Shown here piece after piece: positions 61,387 through 64,000 of a stretch of 64,000 nucleotides of DNA (its first letter is position 1; the number at the start of each line of letters is the position of its first letter). This DNA comes from Fusibacter ferrireducens. Lineage in GTDB: Bacteria; Bacillota; Clostridia; Peptostreptococcales; Acidaminobacteraceae. The stretch lies in the NCBI RefSeq assembly GCF_015352425.1, contig NZ_JADKNH010000003.1:248001-312000 (forward strand), given 5' to 3'. The position numbers and the translations under genes were made by a program. The notes under the pieces were generated by a model, which made no database searches, was not told the origin of the DNA, and worked only from the letters and a program-made list of their open reading frames with translations.

Positions 61387-62553
61387 ATGCATACAAATAG
61401 TACATATGATGTTAAAGGGACTAGAGCTGAGATTAATCTCAGTTTTTTAAAGAAAAATTTTGATGAGATCAGAAAAAATATAAGATCGAATGTGTTAATA
61501 GCAGGTGTCGTTAAAGCAAATGCGTATGGACATGATCTGCACACGATGTCTGATGAGCTGATTGCACTGGGTTGCGATTATCTCATGGTTGCCAATTTGA
61601 GAGAAGCACTTAGCATTAGAGCACATATTGAAAAATCAGGCGTAAAGGCATCGGTGCCAATAATGGTAATGGGCGTCACTACACAAGATGATTTTAAACG
61701 TGCTGTAAAGGCTGACATTACGCTTACGATTTTTACGTTAGAAGATGCAAATTTACTCAATGATGCGGCATTAAGTTTAAAAAAGACAGCAAAGGTCCAT
61801 GTTAAATTGGACACTGGGTTCAATCGGCTAGGTTATAAAGATCATCACCTGGCCGTTGAGGACATTCAGAAAATGATACAAATGCAGGCGATTATGGTGG
61901 AGGGGTTATTTACGCATTTAGCCCTTAAAGATCGTGATTCTGATGCGATTCAGTTTAATCGGTTTGATCATGTCATTCATGCATTAGAGGCTAAGGGCAT
62001 AAAAATACCTATAAAGCACGCTTGTGATAGTATAGGGACAATTGCATATCCTGAAAGACAATACGACCTCGTGAGGATGGGGGCGCTTTTATATGGCTAT
62101 TGCAGTAGACCGACACCTTTTGAACTCATACCGATAATGACTCTCAAAACCAACATATCGGCAATCAAATGGATAGAAGCAGGAGAAGGCGTGAGTTATG
62201 ACTATACTTATATGGTCAATGAAAGGCGTCTCATTGCAACATTGCCTGTGGGATATGCTGACGGTGTTCCAAGAGCACTTTCAAATCAAGGTTATGTTAT
62301 TATAAATGGCATGAGAGCACCGATTGTAGGCCTAATGTGTATGGATCAGTGCATGGTGGATATCACTGCTATCCCCAATTGCAAAATTGGCAGTGAGGTG
62401 ATCTTGTTTGGCAGCGCATTATTGCCTTTAGGTGTTTTGGCATCACTGGCTAAAACGAATCGCAATGAGATACTCAGCAGAATTTCAATGCGCGTACCAA
62501 GAGTTTATTATAGAGATCAGGAGATCTGTAAAATTGTCGATTATCTACTATGA
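61387..62553 (+). CDS. alr: alanine racemase
   Basis: 388 residues, fold-type III PLP enzyme. The PLP Lys lies in AGVVKANAYGHDLH (about 43), and the second catalytic base Tyr in GEGVSYDYTYMVNE (about 271). TGFNRLGYKD and LPVGYADGVPRALSNQG are family signatures, and MCMDQCMVDIT completes the C-terminal beta domain. It interconverts L- and D-alanine for peptidoglycan. AGGAGG precedes the ATG. It overlaps the upstream frame of the M20 gene by a few bases; both and the DppA-like gene form a D-amino-acid/peptide operon. Confidence 0.96.
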   Translation: MHTNSTYDVKGTRAEINLSFLKKNFDEIRKNIRSNVLIAGVVKANAYGHDLHTMSDELIALGCDYLMVANLREALSIRAHIEKSGVKASVPIMVMGVTTQDDFKRAVKADITLTIFTLEDANLLNDAALSLKKTAKVHVKLDTGFNRLGYKDHHLAVEDIQKMIQMQAIMVEGLFTHLALKDRDSDAIQFNRFDHVIHALEAKGIKIPIKHACDSIGTIAYPERQYDLVRMGALLYGYCSRPTPFELIPIMTLKTNISAIKWIEAGEGVSYDYTYMVNERRLIATLPVGYADGVPRALSNQGYVIINGMRAPIVGLMCMDQCMVDITAIPNCKIGSEVILFGSALLPLGVLASLAKTNRNEILSRISMRVPRVYYRDQEICKIVDYLL

Positions 62554-62594
62554 TTCTCTATCGTAAGAGAACACTTATTATGCAGGAGGACAAT

Positions 62595-63794
62595 ATGTAT
62601 TTAGAAAATCCGTCATTTTTAAAAATTAAAGATTTAGAACCTTGGCTTATAGAAACAAGGCGCAAAATTCATATAAATCCTGAACTCAGCGAACGAGAAC
62701 AGGAGACACAGGCGTTTATTGAAGCATTGCTAGATGAAATGGGTATTGCGCATAAAAGATATGCGGATACAGGCGTGGTGGCTGTTTTAGAGGGAGGCGT
62801 GCAATCTGAAAATATGCGCGTAGTTGGCATTAGAGCAGATATAGACGCATTGCCGATAAATGAGCGCATCCTGTCGCCATATCGTTCTGAAAAACCAGGT
62901 GTTATGCATGCTTGTGGGCATGATGCACACACGACAATACTCCTAGGAACACTTAAGTACTTAAAAGAACATCAAGACAGCTGGTCGGGTACAGTTAAGG
63001 GATTTTTCCAGCCTGCTGAGGAAACCATCGGTGGTGCCCAGAGAATGGTTGCTGAAGGCTGTATGGATAGTCCGAAAGTAGATTTCGTTTTAGGATTACA
63101 TGTGATGCCCTATCTAGAGGTAGGTCAGATTGAAACAAGGGAAGGCAAACTCAATGCGGCCTCCGATGGATTGAAAATTGTGGTTAAGGGTAAATCAGCA
63201 CATGGTGCGTATCCCGAGAAAGGTGTCGATGCCATCAATATATCTGCTCAGATTCAGATTGCAATTGCAAATCTCATGAGCCGCCAGATATCACCATTGG
63301 ATCAAGCCGTGGTCTCAATTAATCAAATTAGAGGCGGTGTGAAAGACAACATCATATGTGATGAGGTGATCATGTCAGGGATGATGAGAACTTCAGATGA
63401 AACGCTCAGGGGTGCTTTAAAGGACAAAATCACACGAGTAGCAGAGGGCATAGCACATTCAAATGATGGTGAAGTGGCGGTGTCTTTTAGTGAAGGATAC
63501 CCTGCACTGGTAAATGATGTGGCGGTTGCAAGGCAAATTAAGAAGATCGCAAGTCAATGTTTAGGGGAAGAAAATGTGTTTGAGAAAGAGGCACCTTCAC
63601 TGGGCGTAGAAGACTTTTCCTTTTTTTTAGATCGTGCACCGGGTGCTTTCTATCACTTAGGCTGTGGCAATAAAGAGAAAAATATAACCTCTTCATTGCA
63701 TACAGACACGTTCGATATAGATGAGTCTTGCTTGGCAGTGGGTGTGTTCTTGCAATGCGAGATGAGTCTTTCAATACTTAAAAAGGAGGCGTAA
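62595..63794 (+). CDS. M20 family amidohydrolase
   Basis: 399 residues from ATG 62595 (AGGAGG 6 bp upstream; an in-frame ATG at 62550 overlaps alr). M20D subfamily: metal His in MHACGHDAHTTILLG (about 108), Glu pair in FFQPAEETIGGAQRMV, LGLHVMPYLEVG, and the dimerisation domain KGKSAHGAYPEKGVDAINIS, ending with the late metal ligands (GVEDFSFFLDRAPGAFYHLGCG). Members hydrolyse N-acyl-amino acids, hippurate or diaminopimelate derivatives. The neighbours suggest use on wall-derived peptides, an inference. Confidence 0.92.
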   Translation: MYLENPSFLKIKDLEPWLIETRRKIHINPELSEREQETQAFIEALLDEMGIAHKRYADTGVVAVLEGGVQSENMRVVGIRADIDALPINERILSPYRSEKPGVMHACGHDAHTTILLGTLKYLKEHQDSWSGTVKGFFQPAEETIGGAQRMVAEGCMDSPKVDFVLGLHVMPYLEVGQIETREGKLNAASDGLKIVVKGKSAHGAYPEKGVDAINISAQIQIAIANLMSRQISPLDQAVVSINQIRGGVKDNIICDEVIMSGMMRTSDETLRGALKDKITRVAEGIAHSNDGEVAVSFSEGYPALVNDVAVARQIKKIASQCLGEENVFEKEAPSLGVEDFSFFLDRAPGAFYHLGCGNKEKNITSSLHTDTFDIDESCLAVGVFLQCEMSLSILKKEA

Positions 63795-63795
63795 G

Positions 63796-64000
63796 ATGAA
63801 ACTATATGTAAGTTCTGACATGGAAGGTATTGCAGGTGTAGTCAGTTGGGACGAGGTCAATAAAGGTCAAAGTGAATACGTGTGGGCATGTGAGCAAATG
63901 ACTCGAGAAGTGCAGGTGGTTTGCGAAACGGCTATGGCACTAGGCAGTGAAAAGATATTGCTGAAAGATGCGCATGATACAGGGCGCAATATTGATATTT
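63796..64000 (+). CDS. dppA: M55 D-aminopeptidase DppA, N-terminal part
   Basis: The first 68 residues of a gene cut by the right edge. MKLYVSSDMEGIAGVVSWDEV is the opening of M55 D-aminopeptidases (Zn ligands Asp and Glu in DMEGIAG), and ILLKDAHDTGRNI contains the next conserved D-x-H. AGGAGG lies 7 bp upstream. The family cleaves D-Ala-type dipeptides, as Bacillus DppA does. It directly follows the M20 gene, which in turn follows alanine racemase. Confidence 0.9.
   Translation, partial: MKLYVSSDMEGIAGVVSWDEVNKGQSEYVWACEQMTREVQVVCETAMALGSEKILLKDAHDTGRNIDI

Overview
The window looks like chromosomal DNA from a low-GC, Gram-positive-type anaerobe of the Clostridia. Three things point there: the indirect Asn-tRNA (GatCAB) route, T-box leaders, and strong AGGAGG ribosome sites with A/T-rich promoters. 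A Fusibacter/Acidaminobacter-like genus is a guess from gene content, not something I could test. There is no rRNA, tRNA, CRISPR array, transposase or phage block. Almost all genes are on the + strand; only a MarR regulator (38-514) and a formimidoylglutamase (44448-45452) are on the - strand.

Layout. 1-8.8 kb: MarR and XRE regulators, an FMN hydroxy-acid oxidase, a SIMPL protein, an 18-bp tandem repeat, a divisome-like FtsE/FtsX pair with a secreted coiled-coil partner, two small conserved-family genes and a YibE/F membrane protein. 8.8-9.44 kb: a gene-free stretch with a candidate structured RNA and a repeat-built leader hairpin before an ABC-F protein. 11.4-18.6 kb: DUF134 regulator, RND permease, adaptor and a two-component system. 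18.7-22.4 kb: aminopeptidase P, cation/proton antiporter, thioredoxin-like and DUF2156 proteins.

22.6-33.4 kb holds what I consider the most interesting system: an apparent exopolysaccharide operon. It encodes a lone receiver domain, a GH8-type glycanase, a membrane protein with a degenerate GGDEF domain but intact RxxD I-site, a DUF2334 deacetylase-fold protein, a cellulose-synthase-like GT2 without PilZ, a SPOR-BcsB fusion and a 1013-residue secreted esterase. It resembles a hybrid of cellulose (Bcs) and Pel logic. Directly after it comes a regulator with an XRE helix-turn-helix fused to a CarH-like cobalamin domain, translationally coupled to a second RND permease and lipoprotein adaptor (33.7-38.9 kb).

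38.9-44.3 kb is a T-box-controlled transamidosome operon: AspRS fused to GatC, then GatA and GatB, with an overlapping GAA/AAC specifier. 44.4-55.3 kb: formimidoylglutamase, a Cache-PAS-GGDEF-EAL protein, M17 aminopeptidase, ferritin-like protein, DUF2161 nuclease-fold protein, a GlnK/GlnL-like two-component system and NhaC. 55.4-61 kb: a Crp/Fnr regulator and a tryptophan operon under a Trp T-box that has two successive terminator modules, encoding a TrpD-TrpC-TrpF triple fusion, TrpB and TrpA but no anthranilate synthase. 61.4-64 kb: alanine racemase, M20 amidohydrolase and the start of a DppA-type D-aminopeptidase, a D-amino-acid/peptide group cut by the window edge.
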